NCBI GenBank assembly: GCA_007119835.1
Contig: SKOX01000087.1
Span: forward strand, 1-9,531
Length of the DNA stretch: 9,531 nucleotides
Origin: Paracoccaceae bacterium
GTDB lineage: Bacteria; Pseudomonadota; Alphaproteobacteria; Rhodobacterales; Rhodobacteraceae
Reading direction: 5' to 3'
The translations under genes were made by a program, and so were the position numbers. The notes beneath the pieces were generated by a model, which was not told the origin of the DNA, did not search any database, and saw only the letters and a program-made list of their open reading frames with translations. Of this stretch, positions 1 to 5,275 are shown piece by piece (positions within the stretch are counted from its first letter, which is position 1; every line of letters starts with the position of its first letter).

Positions 1-33
1 AACCGCTTCGCAACCGCTCGGATCCAGGCCCAT
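1..33 (-). CDS. Start of a divergent gene, product unknown (partial)
   Basis: Only the first 11 codons lie in the window (MGLDPSGCEAV), reading leftward off the edge, so no function can be assigned. The call rests on the initiation region. On the minus strand an AGGAGG Shine-Dalgarno sequence (complement of 43-48) stands 9 nt before an ATG (complement of 31-33). The frame is closed by a TGA about 14 codons upstream, so this ATG is the natural start. The gene would be divergent from rpsM, with about 286 bp between the two start codons. The SD lies in the 3' arm of an inverted repeat (33-67), which could hide it in the mRNA. A possible -35 (GTGACA, complement of 90-95) has no convincing -10. 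Eleven codons in GC-rich DNA are weak proof of coding. Confidence 0.4.
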   Translation of the reverse strand, partial: MGLDPSGCEAV

Positions 34-67
34 CGAAACCGTCCTCCTCAGATCAAGAGGACTTCGA
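33..67 (-). promoter_or_regulatory. Possible SD-sequestering hairpin before the divergent gene
   Basis: Read as minus-strand RNA, TCGAA-GTCCTC (67-57) can pair with GAGGAC (46-41) and, after a 3-nt bulge (ggt), with TTCGA (37-33). That gives 11 base pairs around a 10-nt loop. The 3' arm covers most of the AGGAGG SD and ends on the A of the ATG. This geometry would restrain translation initiation. The pairing is seen in the sequence; a regulatory role is inference. Confidence 0.4.
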
Positions 68-138
68 CAGATTCACCCTTTCAGCCGCTTGTCACCAGTT
101 CACTCACCCGATTGCCCTGGCGGGGTAGCCAGTGGGGG

Positions 139-166
139 TTGACGCCGGAGGCGCGGTTCCTATACT
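139..166 (+). promoter_or_regulatory. Sigma-70 promoter of the rpsM operon
   Basis: A -35 hexamer TTGACG (139-144) is separated by 16 bp from a -10 hexamer TATACT (161-166), each matching consensus at five of six positions. It is the best promoter in the window. The expected start of transcription is near 172-175, giving an untranslated leader of about 145 nt before the rpsM GTG. It suggests the four-gene operon is transcribed from its own promoter here rather than only by read-through from the spc operon. Confidence 0.75.
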
Positions 167-171
167 CCGCG

Positions 172-319
172 CTCTCTCGGGCAGAGAGAGTCGTTTCCTT
201 CGACACCGGAGCGGGCGCGGGGCCATTGCGGCCCCGACCTGTGGGACGATCCCGCGGGATCGCGGGCAGAGAGTTTGGACTGGCCCCGCGGCGGGCCGCA
301 GAGAGACGGAGCTAGAGGC
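172..319 (+). promoter_or_regulatory. Structured 5' leader of rpsM
   Basis: The predicted leader has four short hairpins in series. CTCTCTC (172-178) pairs with GAGAGAG (184-190). CGGGGCC (218-224) pairs with GGCCCCG (230-236). A perfect 16-bp palindrome lies at 247-262. GGCCC (282-286) pairs with GGGCC (293-297). GCAGAGAG occurs three times (181-188, 266-273, 298-305), the last just before the rpsM SD (GGAG, 308-311). The 5' CTCTCTC could therefore pair locally or with a later copy. Ribosomal operon leaders are often bound by one of their own proteins. That this one is a control element is inference, and high GC favours chance hairpins. Confidence 0.45.
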
Positions 320-688
320 GTGGCGCGGATAGCCGGGGTCAACATCCCCACAAACAAGCGGGCGGTGATCGCCCTGACCTACATCCATGGCATCGGCCAG
401 TCGGCGGCCAAACAGGTCTGCGAGGCCGTGGGCGTGGACCAGAGCCGCCGGTTGAACGAGCTGTCGGACGCAGAGGTTCTGCGCATCCGTGAATACATCG
501 ACGCCAACCTGCAGGTCGAGGGCGACCTCCGGCGCGAAGTTCAGATGAACATCAAGCGGCTGATGGACCTCGGTGCCTACCGCGGCCTCCGCCACCGCCG
601 CAACCTTCCGGTCCGCGGGCAGCGCACCCACACCAATGCGCGCACCCGCAAGGGCCCAGCGAAGCCGATCGCCGGCAAGAAGAAGTAA
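320..688 (+). CDS. rpsM: 30S ribosomal protein S13
   Basis: S13 sits in the head of the small ribosomal subunit, contacts 16S rRNA, and forms inter-subunit bridges with 23S rRNA and L5. The protein has 122 residues, the usual bacterial length. It opens with the family signature ARIAGVNIP and ends in the basic tail [21 protein letters not shown], with the signature [15 protein letters not shown] just before it. I chose the GTG at 320 because it gives the correct N-terminus and has GGAG (308-311) 8 nt upstream; an in-frame ATG at 275 would add 15 residues not found in the family. It is the first gene of the alpha operon, 12 nt before rpsK, expressed from the promoter at 139-166. In many alphaproteobacteria adk lies just upstream; here there is a divergent start instead. 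Confidence 0.97.
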   Translation: MARIAGVNIPTNKRAVIALTYIHGIGQSAAKQVCEAVGVDQSRRLNELSDAEVLRIREYIDANLQVEGDLRREVQMNIKRLMDLGAYRGLRHRRNLPVRGQRTHTNARTRKGPAKPIAGKKK

Positions 689-700
689 GGAGATACCGGC

Positions 701-1090
701 ATGGCCCGTGACAAGTCGCGCCTCAAGCGCAAGGAACGCAAGAACATCTCGACCGGCGTCGCGCACGTCAACGCGAGCTTCAACAACACGAAGATCCTGA
801 TCGCTGACGCCCAGGGCAACGCCATTTCCTGGTCTTCGGCCGGCACGATGGGCTTCAAGGGCTCGCGGAAGTCCACGCCCTACGCGGCGCAGATGGCCGC
901 TGAGGATGCCGGTCGCAAGGCGCAGGAGCATGGCGTTCGCACGCTCGAGGTCGAGGTGCAGGGTCCCGGCTCGGGTCGCGAGAGCGCACTCAGGGCGCTC
1001 AGCGCCGTCGGGTTCCAGATCAGTGCCATCCGTGATGTGACGCCAATTGCCCACAACGGCTGCCGCCCGCCGAAACGGCGGCGCGTCTGA
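701..1090 (+). CDS. rpsK: 30S ribosomal protein S11
   Basis: S11 is a small-subunit protein of the platform, binding 16S rRNA near the mRNA exit region with S6, S18 and S21. The product has 129 residues, standard for the family. It carries the conserved core (HVNASFNNT near residue 24, then the TPYAAQMAA and [11 protein letters not shown] segments) and the C-terminal signature [20 protein letters not shown]. The ATG at 701 is preceded by the SD AAGGAGA (687-693), which overlaps the end of the rpsM stop codon, so the two genes are probably translationally linked. A 121-nt structured spacer separates it from rpoA. Confidence 0.98.
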   Translation: MARDKSRLKRKERKNISTGVAHVNASFNNTKILIADAQGNAISWSSAGTMGFKGSRKSTPYAAQMAAEDAGRKAQEHGVRTLEVEVQGPGSGRESALRALSAVGFQISAIRDVTPIAHNGCRPPKRRRV

Positions 1091-1109
1091 GCCTTCGGCC
1101 ACGACCGTC

Positions 1110-1191
1110 GGTGCCCGCCCCTCGCGGCGGGCGCCATGCGTTTCAGAGACTGACCCTCGGGTGCTCCCGACCGCCGGATCCGGACGGGAGC
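1110..1191 (+). promoter_or_regulatory. Two hairpins in the rpsK-rpoA spacer
   Basis: The first hairpin has a 10-bp stem (1110-1119 with 1126-1135, one G-U pair) and loop CCTCGC. The second pairs GCTCCCG (1163-1169) with CGGGAGC (1185-1191) and ends 6 nt before the rpoA SD (GGAGGA, 1198-1203). Neither is followed by a T-tract, so they are not classical terminators. They could set mRNA stability or tune rpoA translation, since alpha is needed at a different level from the ribosomal proteins. The structures are direct observation; the role is inference. Confidence 0.45.
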
Positions 1192-1211
1192 TGGAATGGA
1201 GGACCTCTCAC

Positions 1212-2228
1212 ATGATCCACAAGAACTGGCAGGAGTTGATCCGGCCCGTCGCTCTCGACATCCGACCCGGGCCGAACCCTGCTCGCACGGCGACCGCCGT
1301 GGCCGAGCCGCTCGAGCGCGGTTTCGGCCTGACGCTCGGCAATGCCCTGCGCCGCGTGCTGCTGTCCTCGCTCCAGGGGGCCGCGATCACCTCGGTGCAG
1401 ATCGTCAACGTCCTCCACGAGTTCTCCTCGGTGCCCGGCGTCCGCGAGGACGTGACGGACATCGTCCTGAACCTCAAGGGCGTGGCCATCAAGATGGAGG
1501 TCGAGGGACCAAAGCGCCTGGAGATCCGTGCGTCGGGTCCGGGCGTCGTGACCGCCGGCGACATCTCGACGTCTGCTGGCATCGAGATCCTGAACCGCGA
1601 CCATGTCATCTGTCATCTCGACGAAGGCGCGGCGGTGCACATGGAGCTGACCGTCGAGCAAGGCAAGGGCTACGTCCCGGCCGACAAGAACAGGCCCGAG
1701 GACGCGCCGATCGGCCTCGTCTCGGTCGACGCGCTGTTCTCGCCGATCCGCAAGGTGTCCTACAAGGTCGAGCCGACGCGCGAAGGCCAGGTCCTCGACT
1801 ACGACAAGCTCACCCTCAGCGTGGAAACCGACGGCTCGCTGAAGCCCGAGGACGCCATCGCCTATGCGGCGCGCATCCTCCAGGACCAGCTCTCGGTCTT
1901 CGTGAACTTCGAGGAGCCCGACCACGGCTTGCGTGCCGACGTCGACGAGGATCTCGAGTTCAATCCGATCCTGCTCAAGAAGGTCGACGAGCTGGAGCTT
2001 TCCGTCCGCTCGGCGAACTGCCTGAAGAACGACAACATCGTCTACATCGGCGACCTCATCCAGAAGACCGAGGCCGAGATGCTGCGCACGCCGAACTTCG
2101 GCCGCAAGTCGTTGAACGAGATCAAGGAGGTGCTGTCCGGCATGGGGCTGCATCTCGGCATGGAGCTTGTCGACTGGCCGCCGGAGAACATCGACGAGCT
2201 GGCCAAGAAGTACGAGGACAGCTTCTGA
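1212..2228 (+). CDS. rpoA: DNA-directed RNA polymerase subunit alpha
   Basis: Alpha dimerises to nucleate RNA polymerase assembly and binds UP elements and activators through its C-terminal domain. The protein has 338 residues, typical for alphaproteobacteria. The N-terminal domain (about residues 1-235) has the assembly helix [21 protein letters not shown] linker rich in Asp and Glu follows. The C-terminal domain (about 250-338) has the DNA-binding helix [10 protein letters not shown], with the Arg equivalent to E. coli R265, and [14 protein letters not shown], the second DNA-contact helix. The ATG at 1212 has SD GGAGGA (1198-1203) 8 nt upstream and yields the standard [10 protein letters not shown] start; the same frame is open further upstream but does not resemble the family. 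Cotranscription with rpsM, rpsK and rplQ is the usual arrangement. No key residue is missing. Confidence 0.98.
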   Translation: MIHKNWQELIRPVALDIRPGPNPARTATAVAEPLERGFGLTLGNALRRVLLSSLQGAAITSVQIVNVLHEFSSVPGVREDVTDIVLNLKGVAIKMEVEGPKRLEIRASGPGVVTAGDISTSAGIEILNRDHVICHLDEGAAVHMELTVEQGKGYVPADKNRPEDAPIGLVSVDALFSPIRKVSYKVEPTREGQVLDYDKLTLSVETDGSLKPEDAIAYAARILQDQLSVFVNFEEPDHGLRADVDEDLEFNPILLKKVDELELSVRSANCLKNDNIVYIGDLIQKTEAEMLRTPNFGRKSLNEIKEVLSGMGLHLGMELVDWPPENIDELAKKYEDSF

Positions 2229-2262
2229 TCCTCGGCATACCCGGGCAATCCCGCCCCAAGGA

Positions 2263-2286
2263 GGCGGCCCCACGGCAAGGGCCGCC
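2263..2286 (+). promoter_or_regulatory. Hairpin in the rpoA-rplQ spacer
   Basis: GGCGGCCC (2263-2270) pairs perfectly with GGGCCGCC (2279-2286) around an 8-nt loop. The 84-nt spacer has no T-tract after the stem, and rplQ has its own SD (AGGAG, 2301-2305). The hairpin is therefore more likely a stability or processing element than a terminator. Confidence 0.45.
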
Positions 2287-2312
2287 GGACAAAGCATAAT
2301 AGGAGTGACCTC

Positions 2313-2738
2313 ATGCGCCACGGACACGGCTACCGCAAGCTGAACCGGACCGCCGAGCATCGGAAGGCGATGTTCGCCAACATGTCCTGTTCGCTCATCG
2401 AGCACGAGCAGATCAAGACGACGCTGCCGAAGGCCAAGGAGCTGAAGCGCATCGCCGACAAGCTCATCACCCTCGGCAAGAAGGGCGACCTTCACGCCCG
2501 CCGTCTCGCCGCCGCGCAGCTGAAGCAGGACGATGCGGTCAAGAAGCTCTTCGAGACCCTCGCGCAGCGCTACAAGGAGCGTCAGGGTGGCTACACCCGG
2601 GTTCTGAAGGCCGGCTTCCGCTACGGTGACATGGCGCCGATGGCGATCATCGAGCTTGTCGACCGCGATCCTGATGCCAAGGGCGCCGGCGACCGCGCCC
2701 GCGTGGTCGCCGAGGAGGCTGAGGGCGCGGAGGACTGA
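2313..2738 (+). CDS. rplQ: 50S ribosomal protein L17
   Basis: L17 is a large-subunit protein near the polypeptide exit tunnel. The product has 141 residues. It begins with the signature [20 protein letters not shown], followed by the [12 protein letters not shown] segment and the [27 protein letters not shown] core, and ends in an acidic Glu/Ala-rich tail (about residues 125-141), common in alphaproteobacterial L17. The ATG at 2313 has AGGAG (2301-2305) 7 nt upstream. It is the last gene of the alpha operon, with an intrinsic terminator starting 26 nt after its stop codon. Confidence 0.98.
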   Translation: MRHGHGYRKLNRTAEHRKAMFANMSCSLIEHEQIKTTLPKAKELKRIADKLITLGKKGDLHARRLAAAQLKQDDAVKKLFETLAQRYKERQGGYTRVLKAGFRYGDMAPMAIIELVDRDPDAKGAGDRARVVAEEAEGAED

Positions 2739-2764
2739 GCCGCCGCGAGTCTCGCCTGTCGCTG

Positions 2765-2797
2765 ACGGCCGCCTGCCAGGGCGGCCGTTTTTCTTCT
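2765..2797 (+). terminator. Rho-independent terminator of the alpha operon
   Basis: ACGGCCGCC (2765-2773) and GGCGGCCGT (2780-2788) form a perfect 9-bp GC-rich stem with loop TGCCAG, followed directly by TTTTTCTTCT. This is a classical intrinsic terminator placed just after rplQ. It separates the ribosomal operon from rarA. Confidence 0.93.
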
Positions 2798-2883
2798 GAG
2801 CATTTTCCTGCCGCCCGTCCTGCCGGGGTTGCAGAGGGCGCCCCGCTCTTCCGGCGCGGGACGTGGGTGATTATCCTCTTCCG

Positions 2884-4221
2884 ATGGCCGATCTGTTCGA
2901 CTCCCGTCCTGATCCCGCGCCGGCGCCGGGTATGCCCCGGCGCGAGGGTCCGCGCCCGCTTGCCGACCGCCTCCGGCCCCGCCGCCTCGGCGACGTGGTG
3001 GGGCAGGACCATGTTCTCGGTCCCGAGGGCCCGCTCGGCCGAATGATCGCGTCGGGCCGGCCGTCGTCCATCGTGCTCTGGGGGCCGCCCGGCGTCGGCA
3101 AGACGACGATCGCCCGCCTCCTCGCTGCCGAGACCGATCTCGCCTTCGTCCAGATCAGCGCGATCTTCACCGGCGTCGCCGAACTGAAGAAGATCTTCGA
3201 GGCGGCCCGCCTGCGGCATGCGAACGGCCGCGGCACGCTGCTCTTCGTCGACGAGATCCACCGCTTCAACAAGGCGCAGCAGGACGGCTTCCTCCCGTAC
3301 ATGGAGGACGGCACGGTGGTGCTGGTCGGCGCCACCACCGAGAACCCGTCCTTCGAGCTCAACGCGGCGCTCCTGTCGCGCGCCCAGGTTCTCGTGCTCC
3401 ACCGCCTCGACAACGCGGCCTTGGCCCAGCTCGTCGACCGGGCGGAGGCCGAGCTGGCCCGGCCTCTGCCGCTCACGCCGGAGGCGCGCGCCCGTCTGAT
3501 CACGCTTGCCGACGGCGACGGCCGTGCCGCGCTGAACCTCGTCGAGCAGGTCGCGGATCACGATGGTCCTCCGCTCGACCCGGCGGCCCTCGATGCGCGG
3601 GTGACACGGCGGGCGGCGCTCTACGACAAGGCGGGCGAGGGCCACTACAACCTCATCTCTGCGCTCCACAAGGCGGTGCGCGGCTCCGACCCCGACGCCG
3701 CGCTCTACTGGTTCGCCCGGATGCTCGAGGGCGGCGAGGACCCGCGCTATCTCGCGCGCCGGATCACGCGGATGGCGATCGAGGACATCGGGCTCGCCGA
3801 TCCCGACGCGCAGGCATTCTGCCTCGGGGCGTGGCAGACCTACGAGCGGCTCGGCTCGCCGGAGGGCGAACTCGCGCTCGCGCAGGCCGTGCTCTACCTC
3901 GCGCTCGCGCCGAAGTCGAACGCCGCCTATCAGGCGCTCTCGGCTGCGCGGAGGGCTGCGCGCAGGACCGGCTCGCGGCCGCCGCCGAATCACATCCTCA
4001 ACGCGCCGACGCGGCTGATGCGCGAGCAGGGCTACGGCGCGGGCTATGTCTATGACCACGAGACCGAAGAAGGCTTTTCGGGGCAGGATTACTTCCCGGC
4101 TGGAATGCCTCGTGAGAGCTTCTATGTGCCAAAGGGTCGGGGCCGGGAAGCCGAGCTCAAGGAAGCCCTTGTGCGGCTATCGCGATTGCGGGACAGTCTC
4201 GGGGCCGGCGAAACGGAGTGA
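2884..4221 (+). CDS. rarA: Replication-associated recombination protein A (RarA/MgsA), AAA+ ATPase
   Basis: RarA is a cytosolic clamp-loader-like AAA+ ATPase that acts at stalled replication forks and associates with SSB. The 445-residue product fits the family. Residues about 20-45 hold ADRLRPRRLGDVVGQDHVLG, typical of the clamp-loader-like group. Walker A is GPPGVGKTT (G67-T75, Lys73) and Walker B is LLFVDEIHRF (from residue 119, Asp123 and Glu124). Sensor 1 lies in GATTENPSFELN, followed by SR near LLSRAQVL. The C-terminal tetramerisation part includes EGHYNLISALHKAVRGSD and ends with YFPAGMPRESFYVPKGRG. I chose the ATG at 2884 because MADLFD matches relatives I remember; the SD is weak (GGTGA, 2866-2870), and a GTG at 2863 in the same frame is the alternative. 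I see no convincing promoter between the terminator and the gene. Confidence 0.95.
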   Translation: MADLFDSRPDPAPAPGMPRREGPRPLADRLRPRRLGDVVGQDHVLGPEGPLGRMIASGRPSSIVLWGPPGVGKTTIARLLAAETDLAFVQISAIFTGVAELKKIFEAARLRHANGRGTLLFVDEIHRFNKAQQDGFLPYMEDGTVVLVGATTENPSFELNAALLSRAQVLVLHRLDNAALAQLVDRAEAELARPLPLTPEARARLITLADGDGRAALNLVEQVADHDGPPLDPAALDARVTRRAALYDKAGEGHYNLISALHKAVRGSDPDAALYWFARMLEGGEDPRYLARRITRMAIEDIGLADPDAQAFCLGAWQTYERLGSPEGELALAQAVLYLALAPKSNAAYQALSAARRAARRTGSRPPPNHILNAPTRLMREQGYGAGYVYDHETEEGFSGQDYFPAGMPRESFYVPKGRGREAELKEALVRLSRLRDSLGAGETE

Positions 4222-4243
4222 CCTTTCGCCAAGCGGAGGCACC

Positions 4244-4657
4244 GTGGAGGAAGACCCAACGGATTTTCCGGGCTCGGACGATGCGGCGTGTCTGTTACGG
4301 CTCGTCTACGTGAGCCATGCGACGCTTCCCATCTCTCCGACGATCCTGCGGGAGCTCGAGGCGGTGGCAGTGCGGCGGAACGCCGAGGCCGGAATCACAG
4401 GCCTCCTGATCGCGCAGGCGCCATATTTCTACGGCGTCATGGAGGGGGAGCAGGGGCCACTGCTCGATGTCATGGAGGTCATCATCACGGACCCTCGGCA
4501 TCGCTGCCTGCGCATCCTCAGCGAGGAGCATGCCCGGTCCCGACGTTTCCCCGACTGGCGGCTCTTTCAGCTTCCCGACTGCCAGCCCACGCCGCTCCAG
4601 AGGCCACCGGCTCCGGCGTTCATTTTCGAGCTGTCGCACAGGCTCAGGACTTCATGA
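4244..4657 (+). CDS. Short BLUF-domain protein lacking the key Gln (BLUF-1)
   Basis: BLUF domains bind FAD and sense blue light through a Tyr-Gln-flavin hydrogen-bond switch. This 137-residue protein is a single BLUF fold (about residues 17-112) plus a short Pro-rich C-terminal tail. It has the LVYVSHA strand, NAEAGITGLLI, FYGVMEG and RRFPDWRLFQL. Aligned without gaps to AppA, Tyr22, Asn46 and Trp105 match Tyr21, Asn45 and Trp104 with identical spacing, but Gly64 stands where Gln63 should be. Loss of this Gln abolishes the normal photocycle in studied BLUF proteins, so this one is probably not a conventional photoreceptor; flavin binding may remain. The GTG at 4244 follows GGAGG (4235-4239) with a short 4-nt gap. 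It lies 22 nt after rarA, so cotranscription with rarA is likely. No output domain is attached, so any signalling would be through a partner protein. Confidence 0.82.
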   Translation: MEEDPTDFPGSDDAACLLRLVYVSHATLPISPTILRELEAVAVRRNAEAGITGLLIAQAPYFYGVMEGEQGPLLDVMEVIITDPRHRCLRILSEEHARSRRFPDWRLFQLPDCQPTPLQRPPAPAFIFELSHRLRTS

Positions 4658-4663
4658 CTACTC

Positions 4664-4690
4664 GCAGCTCGATTTTCTTCGACTGCCTTC
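4664..4690 (+). terminator. Weak terminator-like hairpin after BLUF-1
   Basis: GCAG-c-TCGA (4664-4672, one bulged C) pairs with TCGACTGC (4679-4686) around loop TTTTCT and is followed by CTTC then TTG. The stem is only 8 bp and the T-tract is interrupted. It is at best a partial terminator, 6 nt after the BLUF-1 stop codon and just upstream of a possible BLUF-2 promoter. Confidence 0.3.
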
Positions 4691-4719
4691 TTGACACACC
4701 TTTTCGTTCCGGTTGATTT
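4691..4719 (+). promoter_or_regulatory. Possible promoter upstream of BLUF-2
   Basis: A perfect -35 hexamer TTGACA (4691-4696) lies in a locally AT-richer stretch between the two BLUF-like genes. The downstream hexamers at 16-17 bp (TTGATT or TGATTT, 4713-4719) are poor matches to TATAAT. An alternative sigma factor or an activator-dependent promoter is possible. No TGT-N12-ACA (PpsR-type) site was seen nearby. Confidence 0.35.
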
Positions 4720-4749
4720 GGCATGGTTTCAGGTGGGGGTTTCACAATC

Positions 4750-5175
4750 ATGTCGCGAGTCGCCACGCAGACGCCGCTCGTCGCATTCGCCTTCGATTCG
4801 CTGCTCAGCAGCGACGACAGACGGATGATCGAGCGGCTCGCAGGCCAGGTCTGGCGCGACAATGTTGCACGGGGCGTGACCGGCGAGATGCGTCTTGAGG
4901 GCTGGCGGGTGCAGCAAGTGGTCGAGGGTCCCGCCGACGTGATCCTGCCGCTCGTGGCGCGGATCCTGGCGGACGACCGGCACGGCGGCATCCGGATCAC
5001 GGCGCTGGAGGCGATCTCGGCCCGGCGCTATGGCGGCTGGAGCGTGCATGGCCTGCCGACGGCGACGGATGCTGCCGCGGCGGTCGCGTGGTCAGACGTC
5101 GACGGCCGCGTCGTGGCCTTCCGCCGGCCTGCGGCGGCGCCGGCTGCGGTCAAGGAAGCCCGACGCCTCGCCTGA
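4750..5175 (+). CDS. Divergent BLUF-like protein lacking the key Tyr (BLUF-2)
   Basis: This 141-residue protein has the same fold pattern as its neighbour but is more diverged. The clearest segments are LVAFAFDSL (10-18), RDNVARGVTGEM (36-47), VQQVVEGP (54-61), ILADDRHGGIRI (72-83) and RRYGGWSV (92-99). Against AppA, Asn38, Gln56 and Trp97 match Asn45, Gln63 and Trp104 with exact spacing (18 and 41 residues). The photoactive Tyr21 is replaced by Phe15, with a one-residue deletion in the following loop. Tyr-to-Phe at this site is known to stop the AppA photocycle. The C-terminal 40 residues are Ala/Val-rich with a basic end and resemble nothing I recognise. I prefer ATG 4750 (GGGGG at 4735-4739 as a weak SD); ATG 4723 in the same frame would add nine residues. 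Without BLUF-1 beside it the assignment would be less secure. Confidence 0.65.
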   Translation: MSRVATQTPLVAFAFDSLLSSDDRRMIERLAGQVWRDNVARGVTGEMRLEGWRVQQVVEGPADVILPLVARILADDRHGGIRITALEAISARRYGGWSVHGLPTATDAAAAVAWSDVDGRVVAFRRPAAAPAAVKEARRLA

Positions 5176-5185
5176 CGGTGAGGCG
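5164..5185 (+). promoter_or_regulatory. Hairpin spanning the BLUF-2 stop codon
   Basis: CGCCTCGCC (5164-5172) pairs with GGTGAGGCG (5177-5185) with one G-U pair, giving a 9-bp stem and a TGAC loop that contains the BLUF-2 TGA. No T-run follows (next bases ccatgtcccgctctt). It may protect the mRNA 3' end or favour termination weakly. A TTGACA at 5199-5204 downstream could serve rluC but has no good -10. Confidence 0.4.
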
Positions 5186-5275
5186 CCATGTCCCGCTCTT
5201 GACATCCTGACCCGGCGCCGACACCTGCGCGGCAGAAGCGATGGCGTCCAGCCTGTCGCGAGCAGGGGATCCCCT

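Noticed and set aside
1..315. Plus-strand frame open from the window edge to 315
   Set aside because: It spans a clear promoter and several hairpins and has an unremarkable Arg-rich translation. Absence of stops is expected at this GC content.
104..1102. Long open frame on the minus strand opposite rpsM and rpsK
   Set aside because: It lies antisense to two certain ribosomal protein genes. Its translation is Arg/Ala/Val-rich low-information sequence, typical of GC-rich antisense frames.
1143..2495. Very long minus-strand open frame opposite rpoA; similar frames oppose rarA, rluC and aapJ
   Set aside because: All are shadows of strongly conserved plus-strand genes, with biased composition and no recognisable motif.
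2798..2883. TTGCAG at 2829-2834 as a rarA -35
   Set aside because: No reasonable -10 lies 16-18 bp downstream; TTATCC at 2871 is too far.
4046..4243. Upstream extension of the BLUF-1 frame into rarA
   Set aside because: It overlaps conserved rarA codons out of frame. The BLUF homology begins only after the GTG at 4244, which has its own SD.
4222..4760. PpsR/CrtJ-type TGT-N12-ACA sites near the BLUF-like genes
   Set aside because: None found by eye in the spacers, so a direct link to photosynthesis gene control is not supported here.
5030..5275. Upstream extension of the rluC frame into BLUF-2
   Set aside because: The translated extension is Arg/Ser-rich and unlike the family. The TTG at 5276 has an SD and gives the expected N-terminus.
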